Source of the DNA: Obesumbacterium proteus
GTDB taxonomy: Bacteria > Pseudomonadota > Gammaproteobacteria > Enterobacterales > Enterobacteriaceae
DNA length: 64,000 bases
Assembly: GCF_001586165.1 (NCBI RefSeq)
Contig: NZ_CP014608.1
Coordinates: 124,001-188,000 of the forward strand
Reading direction: 5' to 3'
Below are positions 16,287 through 25,162 of this stretch, piece after piece (within the stretch, counting starts at the first letter, position 1; the number at the start of each line of letters is the position of its first letter). The position numbers were made by a program, and so were the translations under genes. The notes beneath the pieces were generated by a model. It was given only the letters and a program-made list of their open reading frames with translations, was not told the DNA's origin and did no database searches.

Positions 16287-17499
16287 TCCTCACATCGGCT
16301 TTCTTTTTCTTCGCGTTGCGCTTCTTCTTTTTCTTCGGAAATGCATCCGGTATCCAGACGCCATCTTCTTTGAGTCTCAGTGTGGTAATGGTACCGCCGC
16401 TGCGGCTGCGATTGAACTCACGACCCATCAGGAAAAAAACGGTGTCGATTTCATGCGGTTCGCTGATGATGTGAATACGCTGGCCCGGAGACCACAGCAC
16501 CTTGTCCGACGTGCGGTGACCTTGAACGGTGGCATTGAGTGCATAGCCCGCCAGACGGGCATCAGCCATCGCCTTGCGGGCACGGTACTGGATTTGTTCC
16601 TGGCTGTCCGCGTCGTGCATGACAAGCACCTGCGGACGATAATAAGAAATCGACGGGTCTGACACGACCGCCTTCATGCCGTGAAAGCCGGTCTCGGCCG
16701 TGCCAACCGTGCTGTCCTGGCTGTCGTTCGTATCAGTGTCGTCTTCGACCGTGATTGCCGCTGTTGAATCAACATCGACAATAGCCAGGCTGCTTTTTTT
16801 GGTGGTGTGCGCGTGCCCCTGGCCCAGCACGGTGAGCTGGGAAAATGAGCGCTCGATAGAACTGGTATCACTGAGCTGCAGGAGATTATTCCCCTTACCG
16901 CTGAGGCGCATTATCAGCGTGGCCACCGGCGCGGTGGTGTAGTCCGGGCCGCCGATAATTAAGGTGCCGTCCGGGGCGAACCACGGCCACAGACCGCGAC
17001 AGGCACACGCACGCATCAGCGTATCCCAGGCGCGTTCGCCGGGCTCGACGGTTATTTTGTCATTGCGGATTGAGCTTTCAGCCTGCAGCCGGATGTTGGT
17101 GATACCGAGCGGCCGGACAACCTGGGCGATAACTTCTTCCAGTGTCACCTGGCGGGCGGTCAGTACCGGTGACGCGCAGTCCACCAGTATGGCCGTGCTG
17201 TCACGGCCGCTTAACGATAGTGCAACCTGACCACGGGCAACGGAGCGCTGGACATTATCAATCCGACCCACCATCACCGTATCCGCGCCGATTTTTACCT
17301 GGGCGGCCGCGCCGCGTTTCACATCGGCTGGAAACTTACCGGACGGCAGACCCAGCGTCATGCTCCACTGGTCTGCCGGGATAAGAAAATCGCTGTCAAT
17401 CTGGTAGGTCATCCAGTCTGCGTGCGCTTTGCCGGCGATAATGACGCTGACCTTATCCTGGTCAACAATCGCCGCCTGCTGATTATTCACTGTAGGCAT
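16270..17499 (-). CDS. Baseplate hub protein, Mu gp44-like (P)
   Basis: A 409-residue hub subunit of the phage late control D/gp44 family: VSVIIAGKAHADWMTYQIDSDFLIPADQWSM at the N-terminus, GERAWDTLMRACACRGLWPWFAPDGTLIIGGPDY in the middle, and a C-terminal strand domain. It ends in a strongly basic tail (PKKKKKRNAKKKKADVR), which is longer than I would expect. Overlaps both neighbours by about 17 bases. Confidence 0.9.
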   Translation of the reverse strand: MPTVNNQQAAIVDQDKVSVIIAGKAHADWMTYQIDSDFLIPADQWSMTLGLPSGKFPADVKRGAAAQVKIGADTVMVGRIDNVQRSVARGQVALSLSGRDSTAILVDCASPVLTARQVTLEEVIAQVVRPLGITNIRLQAESSIRNDKITVEPGERAWDTLMRACACRGLWPWFAPDGTLIIGGPDYTTAPVATLIMRLSGKGNNLLQLSDTSSIERSFSQLTVLGQGHAHTTKKSSLAIVDVDSTAAITVEDDTDTNDSQDSTVGTAETGFHGMKAVVSDPSISYYRPQVLVMHDADSQEQIQYRARKAMADARLAGYALNATVQGHRTSDKVLWSPGQRIHIISEPHEIDTVFFLMGREFNRSRSGGTITTLRLKEDGVWIPDAFPKKKKKRNAKKKKADVRIVDVE

Positions 17500-18862
17500 T
17501 GATGATGTCCCCCGGTTTAAGGTTATTTGGGTCGCGCAGTTTCGGATTCAGGCGCTGCAACTCGTCGGCCCGGCTAAAATCGCCGTACCACTCGTAGGCA
17601 ATCAAATGCAGGTTGGCCACGCGATTGACCGTGCGCTTTGTCAGCGGTGGTCGGGCATTGATTACCGCGTCACCTAGCGTCTGCAGCGACAACGCAATAT
17701 CTTTTAATGCCGATATCACGGGCTCATATTCCAAGCCTAACGGTTGCTCACTACTACTGATTGTACTGAGCGCCGGCGCGTAAAGCGTGCGGTGCTGGTC
17801 GATGGTGTCCTGAATCGACTGACGAGTAGCGTTCACAATGGTTTCAACATCATCCGGGGTCATGTAAGCCGTCAGCGTATCCTCACTGAGAATGGCGGAA
17901 GCCTGCTCGGTCAGCTCTATGGTGACGGCAAGTGAGGTCAGTGTGATGAGTTCGGCAATGTCCGCCGTGGTGGTGCGTGACGGCATCGCGACCGGGGCTT
18001 CTTTCTCCCCCGTGACCAGGTCTACCGGCAACGAGGCCACGCTTTTAGCCTGTGCATACACGGCTGACCAGTCCGACATAATCAGTCCGGGCGTGGCAGC
18101 ATAGGTCTGTAGTGCCACCTGTGACGCGATATCGGTACTCGTTGTTGACGTAGGAGTGGCAGTAGAATAAGCCCCAACGCTTTTGCCGGCACTGCTTTGC
18201 GAGCTGGCTGATTTAAGGCTCAGTGTGGACTGCAGGTCACTGAAAAATGCCGCCGGATAATTAATGAAATCCGTCGTACTGCTGATAAAGCCCGTCACTT
18301 CGCTTTTGAAAACGGTCACCATATTCAGTGCGGCCGTAGCCAGAGACTTGGCTTTCGACATCAAACTGCGGGCGGTACGCAAAGGTTTAAGTGCGTTGTC
18401 TATCAGGGTATTGGCATTATCAATCATGCCCTGGATTTTATTGAAAATCGCATCAGCCTGAGACGTTGGGTAACCGGTGACAAAAAACGGATTACCTGTT
18501 TTTGACTGTATAAACTGGATATCTAGCGTGCAAGCATCTACGTTTTCAGCTTCGTGGTTGACCTGGTAAACCTTCACTTGCATATTCGGCATAGAGCCGA
18601 ATATCGGGTGGATCAAATCCCCCGCATCACGCTTATCCAGCGCCTGGAGTAACGTCTGTAACCGGCTTTCATAGTCATCCCCCCACAGCATGGCCGTAAG
18701 CTGCAGGCTGCGGGGTTGTGCGCCCATGTCCTCGATATCAGCACCATCGAGATAGGGATATTCATGCTGAGCCAGGGCGCGTTCTACACTATCGCGCGTA
18801 TTGATCACATCAAAACGAACGCTGCGGAAACTCGCATCCTGCATATTTTCAGACCAGGACAT
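17483..18862 (-). CDS. DNA circularisation/baseplate protein, Mu gp43-like (N)
   Basis: A 459-residue protein with the N-terminal signature of the phage DNA circularisation family (SFRSVRFDVINTRDSVERALAQHEYPYLDGADIEDMGAQPRSLQLTAMLWGDDYE). The middle is Ser/Thr/Ala-rich. The C-terminal LysM-like segment reads LHLIAYEWYGDFSRADELQRLNPKL...LKPGDIINAY. In contractile tails this protein links the tape measure to the hub. The start and the tape-measure stop share a base. Confidence 0.87.
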   Translation of the reverse strand: MSWSENMQDASFRSVRFDVINTRDSVERALAQHEYPYLDGADIEDMGAQPRSLQLTAMLWGDDYESRLQTLLQALDKRDAGDLIHPIFGSMPNMQVKVYQVNHEAENVDACTLDIQFIQSKTGNPFFVTGYPTSQADAIFNKIQGMIDNANTLIDNALKPLRTARSLMSKAKSLATAALNMVTVFKSEVTGFISSTTDFINYPAAFFSDLQSTLSLKSASSQSSAGKSVGAYSTATPTSTTSTDIASQVALQTYAATPGLIMSDWSAVYAQAKSVASLPVDLVTGEKEAPVAMPSRTTTADIAELITLTSLAVTIELTEQASAILSEDTLTAYMTPDDVETIVNATRQSIQDTIDQHRTLYAPALSTISSSEQPLGLEYEPVISALKDIALSLQTLGDAVINARPPLTKRTVNRVANLHLIAYEWYGDFSRADELQRLNPKLRDPNNLKPGDIINAYSE

Positions 18863-21069
18863 TAGTAACCTCCCGTCGAGCCGCGATTAGCCTGGCTGGC
18901 GTTGACTTCATTGGTAGACTCCGCCACGACTTTGCCGTCGAGCATCATGGTGTTCTGGATTTGAATCGGGATAAATGGATATTGCTGTTGCTGAGGCCGC
19001 AGATAGGAAGGCACTCCTGTACCATCGCTGCCCGCATCCATTCCAATTGTGGATGGCTTACTCCACCACGATAACGGGGTATCATCCGTAAGTTGGTCTT
19101 TATGTGCGTTAGCTCTATCAACCATCAGTTGTCCCACACTGATACCTTTTGCATCCGCTTCTTGCTTTGCAGAGTCGAGACGATCACTTAGGTCAAATGC
19201 AGACCCGGCATAACCTGAGAAGCTACCCAAAAGTGAACCTAACGGGCCTTTAATGCCGTTACGTGAATTTTTGGAGCCGTTGTTCCCATCGGAATTTTGC
19301 CAGTTCGTCACATACACTGGGACGACACCAGACTTTTCACCCGTCAAAATATCGGTGGGGTTGAATTTACCCCCGCCTTTTTTACCGAATCCAGGAATAC
19401 CACCACCGGTCAGAATGCGAATACCTGCTACAGCTGCTGCGACGGCCGCTAATGCCTTAATACCTGTTGTTGCACCTGATATTGCTGTAGTGAGTTCAGG
19501 ATATTTTGAAGAGTAATCTGTAAGTTCTTTCGATAAATTACCTAGGACATCTGACAGTGATTTTATAGAGTCCATTTCCGAGAAATCGCGAACGTTTTTT
19601 AATTGGTCAGTTTTGTAATCATTCGTATCCTGAATAAGACCATAATTAACATCCCCCGCACGCTGCCCATCCGGTAAATCACGTTGTTGATTTGCACCAG
19701 ATACCACATCATTAAAGTATTTCTTGTTTGCGCGATAACCTACTAATGCAAAAAGAGCTTGCTGATCAGCAATAATTTGTCCGATACCTGAACCTTCTAA
19801 CAGTTTCTTTTGCGCCTCCATTATTTCCTGACGCTCACCACCTTTAGCCGTTTTTAATCTGCTCTCTAATTTTTGATATTCTGGATTATTACCAACAACC
19901 TTATCGACAACACGGTTAAATGCCTCAAGGGGATTTATACCCTTAGCACGCGCGGCGGATAACGTTCCTGGCAGGTCGATGCCATGCCCATTAATTTTAA
20001 CCCTTGCCGCCGCTGTGGCGGCATCCTTACTATTTATTTTAAGCAGTAAATCAGTGACGTTAACGCCAGCCTGACTGCTGTCACCTGATGTGATCGCAGC
20101 AGCCTGGTTAAGGCCCAGTATGGTGGAGAAGTCACCTAAACCTTTCATACCCAGATTACTGGCTGCCGCTAATTGGGCGGGTAGATATTTCGCCTGGTCA
20201 GATAATTCAAATGAACCCGCCTGACCCGCAGCAAGAGCCATGTTTAGCGCCTTGCCAATGTCCTGGTCTTGAATGCCGAACGTCTGTTTAAGGCGAATAG
20301 CAATTTGTGCCAGGTCTTTCGGGTCAGCTCCTGATGCAGTAGCGTATTTCTGAATGACCGGAAGTAATGTTTTTGCAGAACTAAAATCAACCGCACCGGA
20401 TGCGAGCAGCGCATTCAACGTATCGGCCGCACTGTCTTTATTACCACCGCCCGTTTTAACTGTCTCACGGATAAGTGAGTCCATCTGCTGCATACCGGCT
20501 TTGCGACCGCTAATTCCCTGGTCAGCAAACGCAGTGTTTGACATGTCCGCGAGCTTGCGTTCATACGTCATCTGATTGTTAACGGGCTGAGCTAGGACAG
20601 CCCCTGCGGCAGTAACACCGCCTGCAATCGCCATCGCATTGGAGCCCCAGCCTTTGGCTCGCTCCATGCGTGACATGGACTGTCCGGCGCTGTTGAGTTC
20701 ACCGCGCAGTTTGCTGACTCGGCTGGTCATGGCTTCGAAGGCGCGGGATTGTTCGTTCGCTGACATGACGCCGCTTCGGGTCAGGCGATTGTACGCCGCC
20801 TGAGTGAGCTGAATCTCCCGCTGAATGTCGCGCTCCGCGCGGATGCCCAGCGTAGAACGCGCTTTGGCCGACTGCTGGTACTCTGAACGCAGGGCTTTGG
20901 AGGCCTGGATTGCGCTGTCGCTGTTTTGCTTTTGTGATTTGCCCAGCTGGTCGTCCGCTTTCTCAACGGCCTTGGTCTGAGCAATGGTGTCCTGCATGGC
21001 TTTTTTCAGGACTTTGGAGGCGGTGTCTTTGGCGGCCAGGGTGAGCGCCAGTTCCAGATTACGGGCCAT
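18862..21069 (-). CDS. Tail tape measure protein, Mu gp42-like
   Basis: A 735-residue protein that sets tail length. The N-terminal ~130 residues form a charged coiled coil (ARNLELALTLAAKDTASKVLKKAMQDTIAQTKAVEKADDQLGKSQKQ). A phage minor tail/TP901 core domain follows (about 160-420), then a hydrophobic Ala/Gly-rich helix near residue 545 (GIKALAAVAAAVAGIRI). Its ATG overlaps the stop of the frameshifted chaperone (TAATG). Confidence 0.9.
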   Translation of the reverse strand: MARNLELALTLAAKDTASKVLKKAMQDTIAQTKAVEKADDQLGKSQKQNSDSAIQASKALRSEYQQSAKARSTLGIRAERDIQREIQLTQAAYNRLTRSGVMSANEQSRAFEAMTSRVSKLRGELNSAGQSMSRMERAKGWGSNAMAIAGGVTAAGAVLAQPVNNQMTYERKLADMSNTAFADQGISGRKAGMQQMDSLIRETVKTGGGNKDSAADTLNALLASGAVDFSSAKTLLPVIQKYATASGADPKDLAQIAIRLKQTFGIQDQDIGKALNMALAAGQAGSFELSDQAKYLPAQLAAASNLGMKGLGDFSTILGLNQAAAITSGDSSQAGVNVTDLLLKINSKDAATAAARVKINGHGIDLPGTLSAARAKGINPLEAFNRVVDKVVGNNPEYQKLESRLKTAKGGERQEIMEAQKKLLEGSGIGQIIADQQALFALVGYRANKKYFNDVVSGANQQRDLPDGQRAGDVNYGLIQDTNDYKTDQLKNVRDFSEMDSIKSLSDVLGNLSKELTDYSSKYPELTTAISGATTGIKALAAVAAAVAGIRILTGGGIPGFGKKGGGKFNPTDILTGEKSGVVPVYVTNWQNSDGNNGSKNSRNGIKGPLGSLLGSFSGYAGSAFDLSDRLDSAKQEADAKGISVGQLMVDRANAHKDQLTDDTPLSWWSKPSTIGMDAGSDGTGVPSYLRPQQQQYPFIPIQIQNTMMLDGKVVAESTNEVNASQANRGSTGGY

Positions 21070-21601
21070 TACTTCTTCCTCCGGTTAGGCTTCTGGCGGC
21101 GGGATTTGACGCTGCGGGTAGTATGGCTCGCGCCGGCCGCTGGCGGTTTCTTGCCATGCAACCGGGCGAGCGCGTTGATGTAGCCGTCAAGCTCGGCGCG
21201 GGTCATTGCGCCGATTTGTTGCTCGGTTATGCCGTACTTTCCGAGGGCGAGGACGGTGAGGCGGTATCCGGCGATGTCGGCCTCAAATCCATCCGCTTTT
21301 TTTTAAGGGCGGAAATCTGCGCGTCAATCAGATCGAAATCATCGTCCGTCAGCTGGTCAAGCAGCAACTCAGCCGTAATGTCATCCTGACTCAGGTCACC
21401 CAGCGAACCCAGCACGCGAGCAATGATGGCCACGCGGTAAAAGATATTGGCCGCTGCGCCGTCCGTGGTGCCTTTGGTTTCTGCTGTCAGTTCAAGCGCT
21501 TCCACGGTGTCACGAATGACCGGCAGGCGCACGGTGAAATCAAAATGCACCTTGCCGTTCGCTTCTACGCCGTGCAGTAGTATGCCGCTGTCCATCATCA
21601 T
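21069..21601 (-). CDS. Tail assembly chaperone, -1 frameshift product (gp41/gp41')
   Basis: The normal frame (21227-21601) encodes 124 residues. At the run of eight A residues on the minus strand (plus-strand T8 at 21297-21304, context CTT AAA AAA AAG) a -1 shift enters an open frame reading ADGFEADIAGYRLTVLALGKYG then ITEQQIGAMTRAELDGYINAL. That frame ends at a TAA overlapping the tape-measure ATG. This is the standard G/GT-type layout: the long form bridges tube protein and tape measure during assembly, then is absent from the virion. The slip itself is inferred from sequence. Confidence 0.85.
21227..21601 (-). CDS. Tail assembly chaperone, short form, Mu gp41-like
   Basis: A 124-residue protein: DSGILLHGVEANGKVHFDFTVRLPVIRDTVEALE...YRVAIIARVLGSLGDLSQDDITAELLLDQLTDDDFDLIDAQISALKKKR. 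It overlaps the tube gene stop by four bases. Termination soon after the A8 run yields this short form; the longer product is listed separately. Confidence 0.88.
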   Translation of the reverse strand: MMMDSGILLHGVEANGKVHFDFTVRLPVIRDTVEALELTAETKGTTDGAAANIFYRVAIIARVLGSLGDLSQDDITAELLLDQLTDDDFDLIDAQISALKKKRMDLRPTSPDTASPSSPSESTA

Positions 21602-21975
21602 TCGGTCACCCTGCGCAGTGCGCTGACCGTAATGTCGCGTTTGGCTTCGTTATCGACGGTGTAGGTGGCCCCGACCTGGGTACTGAAACAGTCCAGATAG
21701 GACACGCGCTTACCGCCGCTGCCGCTCAGCGGGTACTGCGTGATTTTCGAGCCTTCCATTGCTTCCCAGTCAAGGTCGCCCGTTAACGGCACCACAACGG
21801 AAATGGTCAGCTGATATTCCGCAATACCGCGTGCAAACCCTTTGGCACGGCCCGTTTTGTTCATCGTCTTCACAAGCTTGCGGCCGGTGGTGACGTCTTC
21901 CTTAAGGTCGGTAACCTCGATTTCCTGGCCGTCCATCTCCAGGATGATCGAACCGACGTATTCTTCTAATGCCAT
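21598..21975 (-). CDS. Tail tube protein, Mu gp40-like (M)
   Basis: A 125-residue subunit of the inner tail tube. Compact beta-rich sequence (YVGSIILEMDGQEIEVTDLKEDVTTGRKLVKTMNKTGRAKGFARGIAEYQLTISVVVPLTGDLDWEAMEG). Position directly after the sheath gene confirms the role. Short intergenic gap of 12 bases. Confidence 0.9.
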   Translation of the reverse strand: MALEEYVGSIILEMDGQEIEVTDLKEDVTTGRKLVKTMNKTGRAKGFARGIAEYQLTISVVVPLTGDLDWEAMEGSKITQYPLSGSGGKRVSYLDCFSTQVGATYTVDNEAKRDITVSALRRVTE

Positions 21976-21987
21976 GTTTAAGGCTCC

Positions 21988-23412
21988 TTACAGCAGCAGG
22001 TCGATGCGGCCGGCAAATACGTGCAGGCCGTTCACCACGTCACACGGGATGGCCGCGTCCAGGCGGTTAACGTCCTGAGAATCACGCTCAACAATCAGCG
22101 CGTCTTTGTTGGCGTCAACTTCCTCCACAATCTCCAGCTCTTCGAGCTTATAAAGGACGTCGAGCAACTCGCTGCGCACTTTAGGCCCGGTTCGGGTGCT
22201 GAGCTTGTCGCGCGGGAAGCGCAGCGCGATACGCTCACGACAGGCTTTACGCACGTAATACAGGGTGCGGATGGTGGTCAGGTCGAGCAGTGCCACATCA
22301 TCAATGCCCTGGGCATCCACGGTGTAGGTGGTGATGGCCCGGACAATCTGCACCACGTCGCCGGGGCCAATCTCAAACGGCGTCAGGCCGTTATAAAGGG
22401 CGTTCTCCTGCTCGTTACGCCCCGGACGATCGGCCAGCGCGGTGACATCGAGCGCCTCCAGAGCCAGGGTGTTGAGCGGACGGGCCGGGTCTTCTTCACT
22501 GGCAATGACCGCCGCATAAGCCGCCGCGATTTCACCCGGCAGCATGACAGAGCCGTTATGCCAGCCGAGGGTGATCGCACCGTCATTTATCTGACCCGCC
22601 AGCGTGGTGCCGGTGGCCAGTGTTTTCGCCCAGCCGCCGACGCCGATAGCGCTGCGCTGCTCAAGCGGCCCGCTGACCGATTTGATGTGCGTGCGTAGTG
22701 CGGTAAGCGCGGTCTGCGTGGAGAACGGACTCACCACAATGTCATGACCGGCCGCAAAGACTGCCGCCAGCGCTGGCGCAATGTCCGGGTCTGTCGCACC
22801 ATTAGCCATCGCCACTACTGCGACGGTAGCACCGGTCGCCGTAGACTGTGCCCGCAGGTTGATATCGTTACCGACCGTGCCTTTGTGCTTCGCTGTCAGG
22901 GTAATGATGCCGGCATTTGCCGAGGCCGTCACCGGCAATGCCGGCGTCTGGCCAATCAGCGTGACCAGCGCTGCGGCCGTGACTGTCGCGGTGTCCCCTG
23001 CAGTGGCCGTCACATCCAGACGCGTATTGCCAATCCACAGCGATACCACGCCGGTTGAGGTCGCAGGCCCCGTCAGGGTCAGCGTGCCGGTGGCGGCAGC
23101 ACCGCCGTTGGCTGCATCGTTGACGCCAATCACCTGCAGTGACAGATAGCTGTTGCTGCTGATAGCGGCCAGCGTCATCAGGTGTGCCAACGAACCGGCA
23201 CCGAAATAAAGTGCCGCCTGGTCACCGGAGAATACATCCACGGCGGCCAGCGGTGTCGCCGTACCCGTCGCCAGCATCTGGCCGATAATCAGCATCTTTT
23301 GGGTGTTGCCCGGCAGCGTGCGCACGGCCAGCGCGGTATTAAATTCAAAGTACTTGCCCGGCTTGCGGATACCGGAGCCGATGGTATTAAACGAGACGTT
23401 AGGACTGGCCAT
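21988..23412 (-). CDS. Contractile tail sheath protein, Mu gp39-like (L)
   Basis: A 474-residue sheath subunit. SFNTIGSGIRKPGKYFEFNTALAVRTLPGN at the N-terminus, HDIVVSPFSTQTALTALRTHI in the middle and TYTVDAQGIDDVALLDLTTIRTLYYVRKACRERIALRFPRDKL near the C-terminus are typical of Mu-like sheaths. Its presence establishes a contractile (myovirus) tail. Starts within the end of the DUF2635 gene. Confidence 0.95.
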   Translation of the reverse strand: MASPNVSFNTIGSGIRKPGKYFEFNTALAVRTLPGNTQKMLIIGQMLATGTATPLAAVDVFSGDQAALYFGAGSLAHLMTLAAISSNSYLSLQVIGVNDAANGGAAATGTLTLTGPATSTGVVSLWIGNTRLDVTATAGDTATVTAAALVTLIGQTPALPVTASANAGIITLTAKHKGTVGNDINLRAQSTATGATVAVVAMANGATDPDIAPALAAVFAAGHDIVVSPFSTQTALTALRTHIKSVSGPLEQRSAIGVGGWAKTLATGTTLAGQINDGAITLGWHNGSVMLPGEIAAAYAAVIASEEDPARPLNTLALEALDVTALADRPGRNEQENALYNGLTPFEIGPGDVVQIVRAITTYTVDAQGIDDVALLDLTTIRTLYYVRKACRERIALRFPRDKLSTRTGPKVRSELLDVLYKLEELEIVEEVDANKDALIVERDSQDVNRLDAAIPCDVVNGLHVFAGRIDLLL

Positions 23413-23665
23413 CGGTCACCTCTTTGGATGCAGTTTTGAGAGTGGCTGAGGCGGCAGTGCCCGTATCAGGCTGGGCCGTCACGGGCGTTTTAGCCGGTAT
23501 TGGAGCTTCAGCATTCACCAGGATCACATCGCCGTCACGAAGGCGGCGCTGGTAATACGCGCTGTCCGGCACAGTGACAGATTGCGCATCCGTGATGTAA
23601 CGCCGCGCATTGTCTTCCTGCGGGACGCGCACGCCGGCGGCGGCTTTGAGGGTTAAATCAGTCAT
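23399..23665 (-). CDS. DUF2635 protein, Mu gp38-like
   Basis: An 88-residue protein with the family core TLKAAAGVRVPQEDNARRYITDAQSVTVPDSAYYQRRLRDGDVILV, followed by a Pro/Ala/Thr-rich tail. The start at 23665 overlaps the end of the gp37-like gene; the longer frame upstream is a shadow. Always found just before the sheath gene in Mu-like phages; role unknown. Confidence 0.82.
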   Translation of the reverse strand: MTDLTLKAAAGVRVPQEDNARRYITDAQSVTVPDSAYYQRRLRDGDVILVNAEAPIPAKTPVTAQPDTGTAASATLKTASKEVTDGQS

Positions 23666-24299
23666 GGGAAATAATGTCCTCTCCATCCGAAAGCCGGTGG
23701 CTTCCCGGAATATGGTAATCAAGACGGGTGGTCAGCCAGTCAGGGTCAGGCTGACTGACCTCGCCCTGGTAACCGGTAAAGATGCTGTCTACCGAATCTG
23801 GCGGTGCACCGACCACAGGGAATGCGCCGTTCTCCAGCGCCTCTTCAATCCAGGCGGTATCGAACTCGCAGGAAAAAACGGACAGCGCCTGGTGTTCCAG
23901 CGGCGTATTAAAGAGCGTGCGCACCCGCCCCGGAATAAGGTGCTCAATGGGCAGCGACATATCCTGACCCGAGAGCAGGCGACGCACGGCCGCAATCAGC
24001 TTATAGGTGCCCACCTCGTTCAGGTTGGGCCCGCCCTGGCGGGAGGCTTCCTCACTGCGCACGTTGCGCTCACCGACAATGACCACAAAGCGCCCGTGCG
24101 TTTTATACTTACGCTTACCCACGTTGACGTTTTCGGTTTTCTGAATGCCCCCAAAGGTCACCCAGACGGCCGGTAACTGCCTGGCGATTTCTGCAATATC
24201 ACCATCAAGCTCGCCGCCGTAAGAGCGCACAGCGCTGGACATCCGTCCCAGCCCCTGACGCAGGCGTTCGCAGATGGCGCGTTCAGTCTGGATAATCAA
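23658..24299 (-). CDS. Tail/neck protein, Mu gp37-like (DUF1834)
   Basis: A 213-residue protein with the DUF1834 pattern IIQTERAICERLRQGLG...IARQLPAVWVTFGGIQKTENVNVGKRKYKTHGRFVVIVGERNVRSEE. It corresponds to the tail-completion/connector module between head-completion protein and sheath. Overlaps its upstream neighbour by four bases. Confidence 0.85.
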   Translation of the reverse strand: MIIQTERAICERLRQGLGRMSSAVRSYGGELDGDIAEIARQLPAVWVTFGGIQKTENVNVGKRKYKTHGRFVVIVGERNVRSEEASRQGGPNLNEVGTYKLIAAVRRLLSGQDMSLPIEHLIPGRVRTLFNTPLEHQALSVFSCEFDTAWIEEALENGAFPVVGAPPDSVDSIFTGYQGEVSQPDPDWLTTRLDYHIPGSHRLSDGEDIISHD

Positions 24300-24724
24300 A
24301 AGGCACCTCCATCCGTTGAATCACGGCCAAAAGCGCGGCCGTTAGACGAGAACTTCACCCGCGCCCCGGACGGCACCACGTCACCATTGGGTAATCTGCC
24401 CAGGGAAACCGTGCCTCTGGCCACCTGTTCGAGATAGCGGATGGCATCGCGGTAGCGGTCACGGATTTCGTCCGTGACCTGCGTCTGTGCGCCGCACGCC
24501 AGGTAACGGGCAATCGCGCAGCAGCGGCCGACCAGCAGGCGCGGCGCATCCGGCCACGGCGTGGGATAACGGGCGACCAGGTAGCTGTCGATTTCAGCCG
24601 AGGCCTGCTCTAAAAAGCTGAGCATCACCGCATCATCGACAGCGCCGGTAAACTCCCGGTCGGTGAGGGAAATACATTCCCGCTCACCGAACGCCGTTAC
24701 CATGTCATCGCGCGTGGCGTACAT
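24296..24724 (-). CDS. Head-tail connector protein, Mu gp36-like (DUF1320)
   Basis: A 142-residue protein: MYATRDDMVTAFGERECISLTDR...AVMLSFLEQASAEIDSYLVARYPTPWPDAPRLLVGRCCAIARYLA. This is the DUF1320 signature, an adaptor that joins the portal to the tail in Mu-like virions. Confidence 0.87.
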   Translation of the reverse strand: MYATRDDMVTAFGERECISLTDREFTGAVDDAVMLSFLEQASAEIDSYLVARYPTPWPDAPRLLVGRCCAIARYLACGAQTQVTDEIRDRYRDAIRYLEQVARGTVSLGRLPNGDVVPSGARVKFSSNGRAFGRDSTDGGAF

Positions 24725-24736
24725 AAGATGCTGTCC

Positions 24737-25162
24737 TTATTTTTTCGTTTTATCGTCAGCCGGTGTCAGGCTCACCACCTGGGCTTTCAGGGTCTCAATC
24801 TCAGCCGCCTGGGCTGCGATGGTCTCCTGTTTCGCCGTCAGGTCTGCGGTTGCCTGGCTCAGGTCACCATTTAGTTTCTCAACCTGCGCATTGGCGGCGG
24901 TGAGCTGTTCCGTCGTGGTCTGGAGGTTGTCCGTCAGCGTGTCAATTTTCTGCTGAGCCGACAGCAGCTGATCACTGATGTCGGTGGAGTTGACCGCCAG
25001 TTCCTGGTCAGACAGGCGTACCACCACCAGTTGATCTTCCGCTTCCAGCACCTGCAGCTGTGCGGCGGAGAAGTGATCGTCAGCGTAGGTCTGGGTTTTA
25101 TCGCTGTGGGCCATGCCACAGCGGCGGAATCCGTCCCGCTTCGCGGTGATTTGAATCGGCAT
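24737..25162 (-). CDS. Mu gp35-like protein (HI1506 type)
   Basis: A 141-residue protein. The N-terminal half (IQITAKRDGFRRCGMAHSDKTQTYADDHFSAAQLQVLEAEDQLVV) is the conserved small beta domain found after Mu-like capsid genes. The C-terminal half is a long heptad coiled coil (DQLLSAQQKIDTLTDNLQTTTEQLTAANAQVEKL). Role in the head is not defined. Its start overlaps the capsid stop codon. Confidence 0.8.
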   Translation of the reverse strand: MPIQITAKRDGFRRCGMAHSDKTQTYADDHFSAAQLQVLEAEDQLVVVRLSDQELAVNSTDISDQLLSAQQKIDTLTDNLQTTTEQLTAANAQVEKLNGDLSQATADLTAKQETIAAQAAEIETLKAQVVSLTPADDKTKK

